Origin: Shewanella morhuae
Lineage (GTDB): Bacteria > Pseudomonadota > Gammaproteobacteria > Enterobacterales > Shewanellaceae
NCBI RefSeq assembly: GCF_900156405.1
Contig: NZ_FTNN01000009.1
Location: 117,402-181,401 of the forward strand
Reading direction: 5' to 3'
Length of the DNA stretch: 64,000 bases
The notes beneath the pieces were generated by a model. It worked only from the letters and a program-made list of their open reading frames with translations. It had not been told where the DNA came from and ran no database searches. Each line of letters starts with the position of its first letter. Position 1 is the stretch's first letter. Of the stretch, positions 55,540 to 64,000 are shown piece after piece. The position numbers and the translations under genes were made by a program.

Positions 55540-57276
55540 ATGGATGTTCAAACACTCACATATGTAATTGTAGGGCTTTCATTTGCGCTTTACATTGGTA
55601 TCGCGATATGGTCCCGAGCGGGTTCAACTAAAGAGTTTTATGTTGCTGGCGGTGGTGTTCACCCTGTTGTGAACGGTATGGCAACGGCAGCAGATTGGAT
55701 GTCGGCGGCATCATTTATTTCGTTAGCGGGTATCGTGTCGTTTACGGGTTATGACGGCAGCGTATATTTAATGGGATGGACCGGTGGTTATGTATTATTA
55801 GCGCTGTGTATGGCGCCGTATCTACGTAAGTTCGGTAAATTTACAGTGCCTGATTTTGTCGGTGAGCGTTATTACTCACAGGCGGCGCGTACGGTTGCGG
55901 TTATCTGCGCTATTTTCATTTGCTTTACTTATATTGCGGGGCAAATGCGCGGTGTGGGTGTGGTGTTCTCGCGCTTCCTTGAAGTCGACGTCGACACTGG
56001 TGTTTATATCGGTATGGCGGTGGTGTTCTTCTACGCAGTGCTTGGCGGTATGAAGGGTATTACTTACACTCAGGTTGCCCAATATTGCGTACTGATTTTC
56101 GCCTTTATGGTACCTGCGATTTTCCTTTCTGTAATGATGACCGGTCACGTTGTGCCGCAAATCGGTTTTGGTGCAGAGCTGCTAGATGCTGCGGGTAATA
56201 ATAGTGGCGTGTACCTTTTAGAGAAACTCAACAATGTTTCTGCTGAATTAGGCTTTGCGCCTTATACCGACGGTTCTAAGAGCACGATTGATGTGTTCTG
56301 TATTACTGGAGCATTGATGGTCGGTACTGCGGGTTTACCGCATGTTATCGTGCGTTTCTTCACTGTGCCTAAAGTAAAAGATGCGCGTATTTCAGCCGGT
56401 TGGGCCTTAGTATTTATTTCTATTATGTACACGACTGTACCCGCTTTAGCGGCTTTCTCCCGTGTGAACATGATTGAAACCATTAATGGCCCAGATGCGA
56501 AAGGTGTGGCTTATGAGTCTGCGCCAAATTGGATTAAAAGCTGGGAAAAAACCGGTTTAATCAAGTGGGACGATAAAAATGGCGACGGTAAGATTTACTA
56601 CTCGTCAGGCAAGATTGAAGATCCTGCTAGCAAAAACGAGATGAAGATTGATAACGATATTATCGTATTAGCTACGCCTGAAATCGCTAACTTACCAGCG
56701 TGGGTTATCGCACTGGTTGCAGCAGGTGGTTTAGCTGCTGCGCTATCAACATCGGCAGGTTTGTTATTGGTGATTTCAACATCGGTTTCACACGATTTGT
56801 TGAAGAAAAATCTTATGCCAAATATCTCTGATAAGAGAGAGCTGATGTATGCTCGTGTGGCAGCGGGGGTTGGTATTGTGATTGCGGGATACTTTGGTGT
56901 GAATCCGCCAGGATTTGTGGCAGCAGTGGTGGCGTTCGCCTTCGGTTTGGCGGCATCGTCACTGTTCCCTGCCATTATTATGGGGATTTTCTCTAAAACA
57001 ATGAATAAAGAAGGTGCTATTGCCGGTATGTTGACGGGTCTACTGTTCACTGCAGGTTATATCATTTACTTCAAGTTTGTTGACCCAACGGGCAACGTGG
57101 CAGCTAACTGGTTCCTCGGTATTTCACCTGAAGGTATTGGTATGGTTGGTATGGTCATAAACTTTGCTGTTGCAGCCTTGGTGAGCCGAGTGACAGCGGC
57201 AACGCCATTACATGTTCAAGAAATGGTTGAATCGATTCGCTTCCCTAAAGGTTCAGGTGAAGCCAGCGAACATTAA
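55540..57276 (+). CDS. Sodium:solute symporter, VC_2705/ActP-like
   Basis: The 578-residue protein belongs to the SSS family, subgroup VC_2705, near the acetate permease ActP. Marks are YVAGGGVHPVVNGMATAADWMSAASFI, the cytosolic GTAGLPHVIVRFFTVPKVKDAR loop and ALSTSAGLLLVISTSVSHDLL, which bears the sodium-site Ser/Thr. About thirteen membrane segments are seen. The insert near residues 320-380 (WDDKNGDGKIYYSSGK) is typical of this subgroup. Acetate or another short carboxylate is a reasonable guess, supported by the nearby CRP-like site. Confidence 0.9.
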   Translation: MDVQTLTYVIVGLSFALYIGIAIWSRAGSTKEFYVAGGGVHPVVNGMATAADWMSAASFISLAGIVSFTGYDGSVYLMGWTGGYVLLALCMAPYLRKFGKFTVPDFVGERYYSQAARTVAVICAIFICFTYIAGQMRGVGVVFSRFLEVDVDTGVYIGMAVVFFYAVLGGMKGITYTQVAQYCVLIFAFMVPAIFLSVMMTGHVVPQIGFGAELLDAAGNNSGVYLLEKLNNVSAELGFAPYTDGSKSTIDVFCITGALMVGTAGLPHVIVRFFTVPKVKDARISAGWALVFISIMYTTVPALAAFSRVNMIETINGPDAKGVAYESAPNWIKSWEKTGLIKWDDKNGDGKIYYSSGKIEDPASKNEMKIDNDIIVLATPEIANLPAWVIALVAAGGLAAALSTSAGLLLVISTSVSHDLLKKNLMPNISDKRELMYARVAAGVGIVIAGYFGVNPPGFVAAVVAFAFGLAASSLFPAIIMGIFSKTMNKEGAIAGMLTGLLFTAGYIIYFKFVDPTGNVAANWFLGISPEGIGMVGMVINFAVAALVSRVTAATPLHVQEMVESIRFPKGSGEASEH

Positions 57277-57305
57277 TATTCTGATGTAGTGATGAGTTTC
57301 ATCAT

Positions 57306-57331
57306 AAGAGCGCTCCGGCGCTCTTTTTTAT
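57306..57331 (+). terminator. Rho-independent terminator of the symporter operon
   Basis: AAGAGCGC-TCCG-GCGCTCTT followed by TTTTT, 30 bases after the symporter stop. Confidence 0.92.
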
Positions 57332-57354
57332 GACTTTTTGTTCGGGCTGTTGTA

Positions 57355-57415
57355 ATACCAATCGTATTGGCTATGCAGACATAGTTAACGTGAACATAGC
57401 CAATATGATTGGTAT
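57355..57415. repeat. Long palindromic repeat with TTATACCAATCA end
   Basis: Two 21-bp arms (57355-57375 and 57395-57415) are inverted copies with 20 of 21 bases matching; the one difference would be a G-U pair in RNA. The loop is 19 bases. The outer end matches the 12-base motif shared with 19132 and 38519. It has no T run and lies after the symporter terminator. Confidence 0.75.
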
Positions 57416-57562
57416 AAGTGTTTAGACTTGGTACCGCGGCGTTTTTAATGCATTAATTAAATTAACCTTATGCTGACTTTAGTCGCATGTAGCATAGCGA
57501 TAATGCAGGTTATAGTGGTTGTATAAGGGTAAGAATTCTGCTTAAAAAAATAAGGTGTGGTC

Positions 57563-59410
57563 ATGAATGCCAGTGAGTTACAACCCGTCGTTCAATTTCT
57601 ACAAAAGTTAGTGCCCTTTGACACTCTGGCCGAAGATGCGCTGCTGCGCTGTGCTAAGGCGGTCACTGTTGGCTATTACAGTAAGGCTTCTGGTTATGTC
57701 ACCTTTAATATCAATACACCTAAATTATATATGGTGCGCAGTGGTGCTTTTGAGGTACGGGATCCGCAGGGCGTACTGGTGGATAGAGTTGGCGAAGGGG
57801 AGTTTTTTGGTTTTTCCACTTTGTTGTCGGGTGAGAAAGTGGTTAATAAGGTTGCTATTCTCGAAGACAGCTTGGTCTATCATCTACCACAAACCTTGTT
57901 TGATAAGCTAAGAAGCGAAAGCCGCGATTTTGATCAGTTTTTTACTCGCGCATTTGCTAAACGCTTGCGCCATGAAGGACGCTTTAAAGCAAAGGATTTG
58001 ACCACTACCAGCCGAGTTAGCACCTTAATGTCATCAATACCTATTGTCATTGATGCCCATGCTAGCGTGACTTAGGCAGCGCTGTTAATGCGTAATAGCC
58101 GAGTATCGTCTTTGTTGGTAACAGATAATCACAAATTAGTCGGCATCTTAACCGATAAGGATTTACGTAATCGAGTGCTAGCGGCAGAACTTGATGGCCG
58201 TATTGCTGTGCACCATGCGATGACCGTTTCACCGATTTTCATTTCATCGAATGCATTAGTTTTTGAAGCTATGTTGCTGATGAGTCAACATAATATTCAT
58301 CATTTACCGATTATCGATCAAGGTAAAGCTGTTGGCATGGTGACCAGTACCGATATTTTACGCGGGCAGGGTTCACAGCCGCTATTGTTAATTGGTGAAA
58401 TTGAACGCCAGCAAGATCTGGCTAGTTTGATTAGTGTAAGTAAGCAAATTCCATTATTGCTACAAAACTTGATCAGTGCCGATGCCAGAGCTGAAGAAAT
58501 TGGCCGAGTATTAACCTCTGTTACCGACGCATTAACACGACGCTTAATCGTGCTTAATCAGCAATTGCTCGGCGAACCGCCGATGGCATTTTGCTGGTTA
58601 GCATTTGGATCGCAGGGAAGGCAAGATCAGGCTGCGTGTTCGGATCAAGATAACGGTTTGTTAGTCGCAGAAAACATGGATGATTTTGCCAAAGGATATT
58701 TTGATGCTTTAACCCATGCTGTGTGCGCGGGGCTTGACCAGTGCGGTTATGAGTTTTGTCCTGGCAACATTATGGCGCAAAACCCTCAGTGGCGAATGTC
58801 GCTTAAACAGTGGCAGCAGGTATTTGAAAAATGGGTAATTACACCTGAGCCTAAAGCTTTATTAAATGCTAGTATTTTTTTTGATATGCGCTCGGTTTAC
58901 GGACCACAAACATTGTTTGATGCGCTGCAGGATAAAGTCTTGGCGCAAACCCGCGATAACGATATTTTCCTCGCGGGCATGACAGGTAATTCGCTAATGG
59001 AATCACCGCCGCTAGGATTTTTTCGCAAATTTGTGCTCGAACGCGATGGTAGCGAAGTTAAAGGTATAGATTTAAAACATAAAGGCAATGCCTTGATCAA
59101 CGATATCGCCCGTATTTATGCCTTATCAGCAGGGATTAAAGAGGTGAATACCGCCAAACGTATTCGTGCGTTGATGGAGGCGAATATCCTTAATCGTAAA
59201 GATGCGCTTAATCTGGCCGATGCGCACGAGTTTATTGCTCATATGCGGTTATCAAATCAAGGTTATCAGCATAACCAAGGCCTTGAGGTGAGTAATTATT
59301 TGTTGCCCGCACATTTATCATCGCTGGTTCGTCATCAGCTACGTGACGCCTTTAAAGTAGTACATGAGGCGCAGGCAGGGATGAAAATGAAATTTATGCG
59401 AAGTTTTTAA
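57563..59410 (+). pseudogene. cNMP-binding/CBS/DUF294 nucleotidyltransferase-like regulator, interrupted by an in-frame TAG
   Basis: Read through, the gene encodes about 615 residues: a cyclic-nucleotide-binding fold (about 10-140), a CBS pair (about 155-290), a DUF294 nucleotidyltransferase-like domain with FGSQGRQDQAACSDQDNG, and DUF294_C. Codon 171 (58073-58075) is TAG, with the same frame open before and after. The flanking residues HASVT and AALLMRNSRVSSLLV are a normal CBS start, where most members have Gln or Glu; CAG to TAG is one transition. An ATG five codons on (58088) could restart a 440-residue C-terminal part, with no ribosome site seen. It usually accompanies VC_2705-type symporters and the exonuclease downstream. 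Confidence 0.8.
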
Positions 59411-59411
59411 T

Positions 59412-60098
59412 ATGAACACACTGCTGCTGAAAACTCAGCTCAATTGGCGGGCATTACGATGCCAACATCAGTTGTTTAAGGGATATTACCAATCGCTAAT
59501 ACCACTGCTAGCGATGCCGTTATCCGAAGCGCCGCTGATGGCGATGGATTTGGAGATGACAGGGCTTAATCCTCAGCAAGATCAAATACTCAGTATTGGG
59601 CTTGTCCCAATTGAGCGCGGTGAGATCCCTTTGGCACGTGCGGAACAAAAGTTAGTGCAAATTCGCGGCAGTGTCGGCCAAAGTGCAACCATACACGGTA
59701 TTCTTGATAATCATCTTGTACAAGCGGTGACGATTGAAGATGCAATGACGTGGTTTATCAATCAAACCTACGGCCGCGTGTTGGTCGCGCATCATGCGCC
59801 TTTGGATTGCCGCTTTCTGCAGCAAGATTTATTAACCATTTACCATCAAGCGATGGTGTTGCCGGCAATTGATACCTTGATGCTTGAAAAACATCGTTTA
59901 CTACGCAAGCATCCTACCATTCAAGAGGGCAGTTTACGCCTTGGTGCTTGCCGTGAACGTTATGGTTTACCCATTTATAGCGCTCATAGTGCGCTAACTG
60001 ATGCTTTAGCTTGTGGTGAGTTATTGCTGGCACAAATGGCGGCAATGGGCGGCAGTGCGCAACTTACCGTAGCAGATGTATTGCATCAATCTGCATGA
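59412..60098 (+). CDS. DEDDh 3'-5' exonuclease, DnaQ-like
   Basis: The 228-residue protein has the exonuclease fold with all DEDDh residues visible: DLEMTGL (Asp and Glu), HHAPLDCRF (Asp) and HSALTDALA (His and Asp). It is related to the epsilon subunit of DNA polymerase III but has its own N-terminal segment of about 45 residues. It starts 1 base after the preceding gene and is the last gene of the symporter-regulator cluster. A role in signalling or nucleotide turnover has been guessed from this context but is unproven. Confidence 0.87.
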   Translation: MNTLLLKTQLNWRALRCQHQLFKGYYQSLIPLLAMPLSEAPLMAMDLEMTGLNPQQDQILSIGLVPIERGEIPLARAEQKLVQIRGSVGQSATIHGILDNHLVQAVTIEDAMTWFINQTYGRVLVAHHAPLDCRFLQQDLLTIYHQAMVLPAIDTLMLEKHRLLRKHPTIQEGSLRLGACRERYGLPIYSAHSALTDALACGELLLAQMAAMGGSAQLTVADVLHQSA

Positions 60099-60178
60099 CC
60101 GTTTCTCGTTTAACATTGCAGTTCATGGCCGAATTAATTACATGTCTAAATGATTATGTTATAGAAGGTTGTAAATGA

Positions 60179-60206
60179 AAAAAGCCATCTCAGAAGATGG
60201 CTTTTT
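60179..60206. terminator. Bidirectional Rho-independent terminator
   Basis: AAAAAGCCATCT-CAGA-AGATGGCTTTTT is a perfect 12-bp stem flanked by A and T runs, between the convergent exonuclease and fabH genes. Confidence 0.92.
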
Positions 60207-60223
60207 GGTTAGTTAAACATGAC

Positions 60224-61291
60224 TTATGGCTTACAAAAGTAATCTACGGCGCGTTTAACTAACTCTATACCTGTTTTATCGCAAGGCGGTAGCTCGGCAT
60301 CACTGATATTAATCGGCGTCACGCGCTCGCCCCATTGTAGTAAGAGTGCGGCAGAGGTTAAGCCTGCACCAAAGGCGCAAGAAAGTATGGTTTGATGTGG
60401 CTTGATCACGCCTTGCTCTAATGCATCACAAATCGCAATTGGAATGGTTGCTGCCGAGGTATTGCCATAATTGGCAATGTTAACGAAGGCTTTTTCTTTC
60501 GGAATTTTCATCCGGCTGACTAAGGTATCGATAATGCGCTCGTTGGCTTGATGCGGGATAACAAGATCCACTTCATCTTTATCAATACCACATTTTTCAA
60601 GCACTTTAGTGCTCAATTTGTTCATGCCGTTAATCGCGCGCTTGAAGATTTCTTGGCCATCAAATTCAATGAAAAAGTCTAATGACTCTGCTGAGAATCT
60701 GTCCATCGCGGTGCCAAAACCAGCTTTTAGAATGTCACGACCTTCAGGATCGTTATTCAGCTCATAACCGAGCACGCCACCGGCAACATCTGTTGCTTCA
60801 ACGACAACGGCACCTGCGCCATCACCAAATAACACTGCAGTATCTCGGCGTGACCAATCTAAATAGAAAGAAAGACGTTCGGCACCAATGACTAATACTT
60901 TCTTGCTCTGGCCACTCTTTATCTGTGAACTGGCTAAACCTAAGCCATATAAGAAGCCGCTACAAGCCGCATTGATATCAAACGCGGCGCAGCTGGCGCC
61001 AATATTCGCTTGTACAGTCGAGGCAATATTGGGGATTAACGTATCTGGGCTGGCACTGGCCAGAATGATCATGTCGATTTCACTGCCATCGATACCTGCA
61101 GCTGCGAGCGCGCGTTGTGCGGCAACAGAAGCCAGTTCAGAGGTGTTAACATGGCTAATATGGCGCTGGCTAATGCCGGTGCGAGATTTGATCCATTCAT
61201 CGGAGGTTTCGATAAAGGTCGCAAGATCATCATTTGTTAGCGTGGCTGGTGGAACACATTTGCCCCAACCTGTGATAGTGGCGTACTGCAT
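60224..61291 (-). CDS. fabH: Beta-ketoacyl-ACP synthase III
   Basis: FabH starts fatty-acid synthesis by condensing an acyl-CoA with malonyl-ACP. The 355-residue protein has the triad Cys in DINAACSGFLYG, His in VIPHQANERI and Asn in NIANYGNTSAA, with the GFGAG-type end CAFGAGLTSAALLLQW. About 25 extra C-terminal residues extend past the usual FabH end. The ATG at 61291 (MQYATITGWG) is used; a TTG at 61306 would add five residues. It is not in a fab operon here. A terminator hairpin of the preceding GntR gene lies just upstream. Confidence 0.88.
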   Translation of the reverse strand: MQYATITGWGKCVPPATLTNDDLATFIETSDEWIKSRTGISQRHISHVNTSELASVAAQRALAAAGIDGSEIDMIILASASPDTLIPNIASTVQANIGASCAAFDINAACSGFLYGLGLASSQIKSGQSKKVLVIGAERLSFYLDWSRRDTAVLFGDGAGAVVVEATDVAGGVLGYELNNDPEGRDILKAGFGTAMDRFSAESLDFFIEFDGQEIFKRAINGMNKLSTKVLEKCGIDKDEVDLVIPHQANERIIDTLVSRMKIPKEKAFVNIANYGNTSAATIPIAICDALEQGVIKPHQTILSCAFGAGLTSAALLLQWGERVTPINISDAELPPCDKTGIELVKRAVDYFCKP

Positions 61292-61304
61292 GGTGGTTTC
61301 TCTC

Positions 61305-61336
61305 AAATAAAAAAGGCAGAACCTGAGCGCTGCCTT
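61305..61336 (-). terminator. Rho-independent terminator/attenuator between gntR and fabH
   Basis: On the minus strand AAGGCAG / CTGCCTT with a 10-base loop is followed by TTTTATTT. It lies 47 bases after the GntR stop and ends about 14 bases before the fabH start. There is little room for a separate fabH promoter after it. Confidence 0.75.
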
Positions 61337-61382
61337 GAATCAATAACAAAGCTTATCGGCAGTTCTAATAGCCGTCCGTGAT

Positions 61383-62054
61383 CTAGACCACCTGTTTGGC
61401 GACGAGATCTCGAATAGTCATTGCGGCATGTAAAATATGATGACGCAGCAGCGCCGTCGCTTTTTCTGTTTCTCTTAGTCTGCAATGGTTAAGCAATGCC
61501 CTGTGCTCATGCTCTGCAGCTGGAATTCCCCCAGCGAGCAATAACTGCAAACGGATGTATCTATCACAATTAGTGTTGAGGCCGTGAACCACCTCAAGGG
61601 TGTGCGGGCGATTAGCTGCTTGATATAAGCAAGTGTGAAATTGCGTATTCAACTCGCTCCAACTGGCGACGGCATCTTCATGTTTGAAGGCTGACTCCAA
61701 CTGTTCGAGTACACGTTCTGCTTTTTCTAAATCGGCGTCTTGAAGTCGAGGGATAGCTTTTGCGAGCAGATCGGTTTCGATCATGGCGCGTAATTCAAAC
61801 AGTTCGGTGACTTGCTCAACAGATAAAACTGTCGCAGTTGCTCCCTTATGAGGTTCAAATTTAACTAGGCCTTCAGCTTCGAGCTGCAATAATGCTTCCC
61901 TTACCGGAATACGGCTGACATTTAATGCTTCAGCTAAGGCACTTTGTCTGAGTGGTTCTCCTGCGGCTATGTCCCCTGAAAGAATTCTCTCTCTAAGCAC
62001 TTCAACAACTAACTGGGTGCGGGTTTTGTGAACGATAGGCGTAGTTCGACTCAT
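61383..62054 (-). CDS. GntR-family transcriptional regulator, FCD (FadR-like) subgroup
   Basis: The 223-residue protein has an N-terminal winged helix (LRERILSGDIAAGEPLRQSALAEALNVSRIPVREALLQLEAEGLV) and a C-terminal all-helical FCD domain with the metal/ligand residues Asp, His, His in ELNTQFHTCLYQAAN and EHEHRALLNHC. Regulators of this group sense organic acids or acyl compounds. It is shorter than PdhR and is not a likely reader of the boxes at 33-34 kb. It precedes fabH on the same strand. Confidence 0.88.
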   Translation of the reverse strand: MSRTTPIVHKTRTQLVVEVLRERILSGDIAAGEPLRQSALAEALNVSRIPVREALLQLEAEGLVKFEPHKGATATVLSVEQVTELFELRAMIETDLLAKAIPRLQDADLEKAERVLEQLESAFKHEDAVASWSELNTQFHTCLYQAANRPHTLEVVHGLNTNCDRYIRLQLLLAGGIPAAEHEHRALLNHCRLRETEKATALLRHHILHAAMTIRDLVAKQVV

Positions 62055-62530
62055 TATTTCCGTCTATTTCGGGTATTTTCCATTATTTGCCCAAGATTAC
62101 CGTTAAAAACACCACAAATAAAGGAAAATGCTCGATTGAGTCGTGTGTCCAACAGATTAACAATATCCAAACAATGCAGGTTCTGGCGGCTTTATTCCTG
62201 ATTTTCTTCGTATATAAAGAGCTTCTTTACTATGAATAACCTCTACAGTAATAGTGGCAATCATTTTAAGCGTATTGATCATGGGACTAAACTCAGATTG
62301 TAGTCAGCATTTTAATTAATAGATGTAAGACACGTAGAGCAAGCTGGTTAAGGTTTCGCAGGATAACTACGCGGTGCGATAGATACAATAATGACTTTAG
62401 TTTACCCGCATGTCGTCACTCAGTATTGTGAAGGCGTAATTTAACAGGAAAACAGAACTTCGCGGTGCAATTTTGTTTAATGAATGAAATAATAGTGCGA
62501 TAACGCCTTCGGTGATTTTGGAGCAATACA
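62055..62530. other. Divergent gntR/gmhB intergenic region
   Basis: A 476-bp gap with no reading frame of quality. I see no clear operator, terminator or RNA gene. It should contain promoters for gntR and gmhB. Confidence 0.45.
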
Positions 62531-63079
62531 GTGAGTCGAGCAGTATTTTTAGACCGTGATGGTGTGATTAATAAAGACCATGGTTATGTCCATCAAGTGG
62601 ACGACTTCGAATACATCGAAGGTGTGTTTGAATCTTGCCTCTCTTTGAAGGAAATGGGCTACCAGTTAGTGGTCGTCACCAATCAATCGGGTATTGCCCG
62701 CGGTATGTACACAGAAGATCAATTTCACAGTTTAACCGAGTGGATGGATTGGAACTTTGCCGACAAAGGAGTCGAGCTTGATGGGATCTATTATTGTCCG
62801 CACCATGCTGAAAAAGGTATCGGGGAATATAAAATAGATTGTGATTGCCGTAAACCTAAGCCGGGCATGCTCAATGATGCTGCGCAATTCCTGAAAATAG
62901 ACTTAGCTCTCTCAGTCATGGTTGGCGACAAAGCCGAAGATATGCAGGCAGCGAAAGCGGCTGGCGTTACCACACGCATATTAGTGCGCAGTGGTAAGGT
63001 TATTGCTGATGACAGTGATGCAACAGTGGTACTCGATAGCATTGCCGATGTCCCCGCTTATTTAAAAAGCCTAAGTTAA
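62531..63079 (+). CDS. gmhB: D-glycero-beta-D-manno-heptose 1,7-bisphosphate 7-phosphatase
   Basis: GmhB removes the 7-phosphate in the ADP-heptose route to lipopolysaccharide core. The 182-residue HAD phosphatase has motif [12 protein letters not shown], motif [14 protein letters not shown], the zinc-binding [29 protein letters not shown] loop with three Cys and a His, and motif [14 protein letters not shown]. The GTG at 62531 has GGAG 8 bases upstream. An rrn operon follows directly, the same order as gmhB-rrnH in E. coli. Confidence 0.95.
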   Translation: MSRAVFLDRDGVINKDHGYVHQVDDFEYIEGVFESCLSLKEMGYQLVVVTNQSGIARGMYTEDQFHSLTEWMDWNFADKGVELDGIYYCPHHAEKGIGEYKIDCDCRKPKPGMLNDAAQFLKIDLALSVMVGDKAEDMQAAKAAGVTTRILVRSGKVIADDSDATVVLDSIADVPAYLKSLS

Positions 63080-63089
63080 TAGCAACTCT

Positions 63090-63132
63090 ACGACTTACTA
63101 ATTATAGAATGATTTATTTATAAGTCGTTTTA
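63090..63132 (+). terminator. Weak hairpin after gmhB
   Basis: ACGACTTA / TAAGTCGT (63090-63097 with 63121-63128) enclose a 23-base AT-rich loop and are followed by TTTAA. It may end the gmhB transcript before the rrn promoter, but the long loop makes it weak. Confidence 0.35.
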
Positions 63133-63345
63133 ACGGGACTCCAATTAGGGCTAACAGCTGAGTTAAACCTAACCAGCATGGCTAAAGAGCTGCTACTTAG
63201 GTTAACTCTTGTCATTTCTAGAACAGGATTAATCCCATCTCTACCCTAAATTCACAGTAGACTGCTAATATTGCCGTTTAAACACACTTTTAGTTTAAAA
63301 AGTGTGCGTTCGATTCGTTTTTTGCCATTATTTTAAAAAAAGGGG

Positions 63346-63373
63346 TTGCGGTAAAGTCTGACATCCCTATAAT
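63346..63373 (+). promoter_or_regulatory. rrn P1-type promoter
   Basis: TTGCGG, 16 bp, TATAAT, followed by a GC-rich discriminator (GCGCATC). The bases upstream are A/T runs like an UP element. It lies about 300 bp before the 16S start. Confidence 0.85.
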
Positions 63374-63429
63374 GCGCATCCACTGACCCAGCGGGGTCAA
63401 CGGTTAAACGCTAAATAAGCGGTTAACCA

Positions 63430-63442
63430 TGCTCTTTAACAA
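63430..63442 (+). promoter_or_regulatory. rrn leader boxA antitermination site
   Basis: TGCTCTTTAACAA matches the boxA element bound by NusB/NusE in rRNA leaders. A stem-loop formed by CGGTTAAACGCT and AAGCGGTTAACC just upstream could play the boxB role. Confidence 0.85.
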
Positions 63443-63670
63443 TTTATCAAGCAAATCTGTGTGGACACTCACAGGTGTTGAGTTAATCGAAACTGCTTAG
63501 CCTTCGGGTTGGCAGTCAAAAATTTAAATCAATGTAACAATGAGTGTTCATAGCAATATGTACAGTTTGTTTCTGCTTCCTTTATAGGAGTGTGGAAACA
63601 AAAAAATCAGAATTCATTGAGCCGCTGATTGGCTTCTTATTTATAAGAGGTTGAGAAGCAAAAAAACTTT

Positions 63671-64000
<330 letters not shown>

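Overview
This window is chromosomal DNA from a Shewanella-type gammaproteobacterium. The 16S rRNA 5' end at the right edge reads as Shewanella. The gene content fits: SMC-ScpAB rather than MukBEF, an ackA-pta/pfl/focA fermentation block, a DUF3083 gene and a VC_2705-type sodium:solute symporter with its DUF4212 subunit. Base composition and codon use look even throughout. I see no prophage, no complete insertion sequence, no CRISPR array and no tRNA gene.

Layout. 0-5 kb: the trpE 5' end on the minus strand behind a readable trpL leader and attenuator; divergently rnm(yciV)-yciO, then scpA-scpB-rluB. 5-12 kb: a LysR/MFS divergent pair, a small orphan gene, and a three-gene efflux operon (lipoprotein HlyD, ABC ATPase, ABC-2 permease). 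11.2-12.3 kb: a scar where a LysR gene and a divergent acyltransferase gene have both lost their 5' ends. 12.6-24.4 kb: an acetyl-CoA hydrolase/transferase, DUF3083, tesA divergent from ybbA-ybbP, gltS, folX-yfcH, an AI-2E family permease and a methyltransferase. 24.6-25.5 kb: a compact unit for a 32-residue peptide and a small lipoprotein. 25.9-35.3 kb: anaerobic pyruvate metabolism, with ackA-pta, yfbV, pflB-pflA and a divergent focA. The 1.2-kb pflB/focA gap carries two PdhR-type palindromes.

35.6-51 kb: a TonB-dependent receptor with a palindromic repeat element upstream, a TDT transporter, cysK, a KAS III-like enzyme, cysZ, then smc-zipA-ligA. 51-60 kb: a possible 28-residue membrane peptide coupled to a yfeZ-like gene, an HD-GYP protein, a YeeZ-like epimerase, a DsbA-family protein, the DUF4212/SSS symporter pair, a cNMP-CBS-DUF294 regulator interrupted by one in-frame TAG, and a DEDDh exonuclease. 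60-64 kb: fabH, a GntR regulator, gmhB, and an rrn operon (P1 promoter, boxA, 16S 5' end).

How the parts fit. PflB, PflA, Pta, AckA and FocA form one route from pyruvate to formate and acetate. ScpA, ScpB and SMC are the three parts of one condensin, encoded 40 kb apart. ZipA and LigA sit next to SMC as in other gammaproteobacteria. I found no clearly new multi-gene system. The most informative anomalies are the deletion scar near 12.05 kb, the amber codon at 58073, the small-peptide units at 24.7 and 51.1 kb, the paired PdhR-type boxes, and the dispersed TTATACCAATCA repeat.
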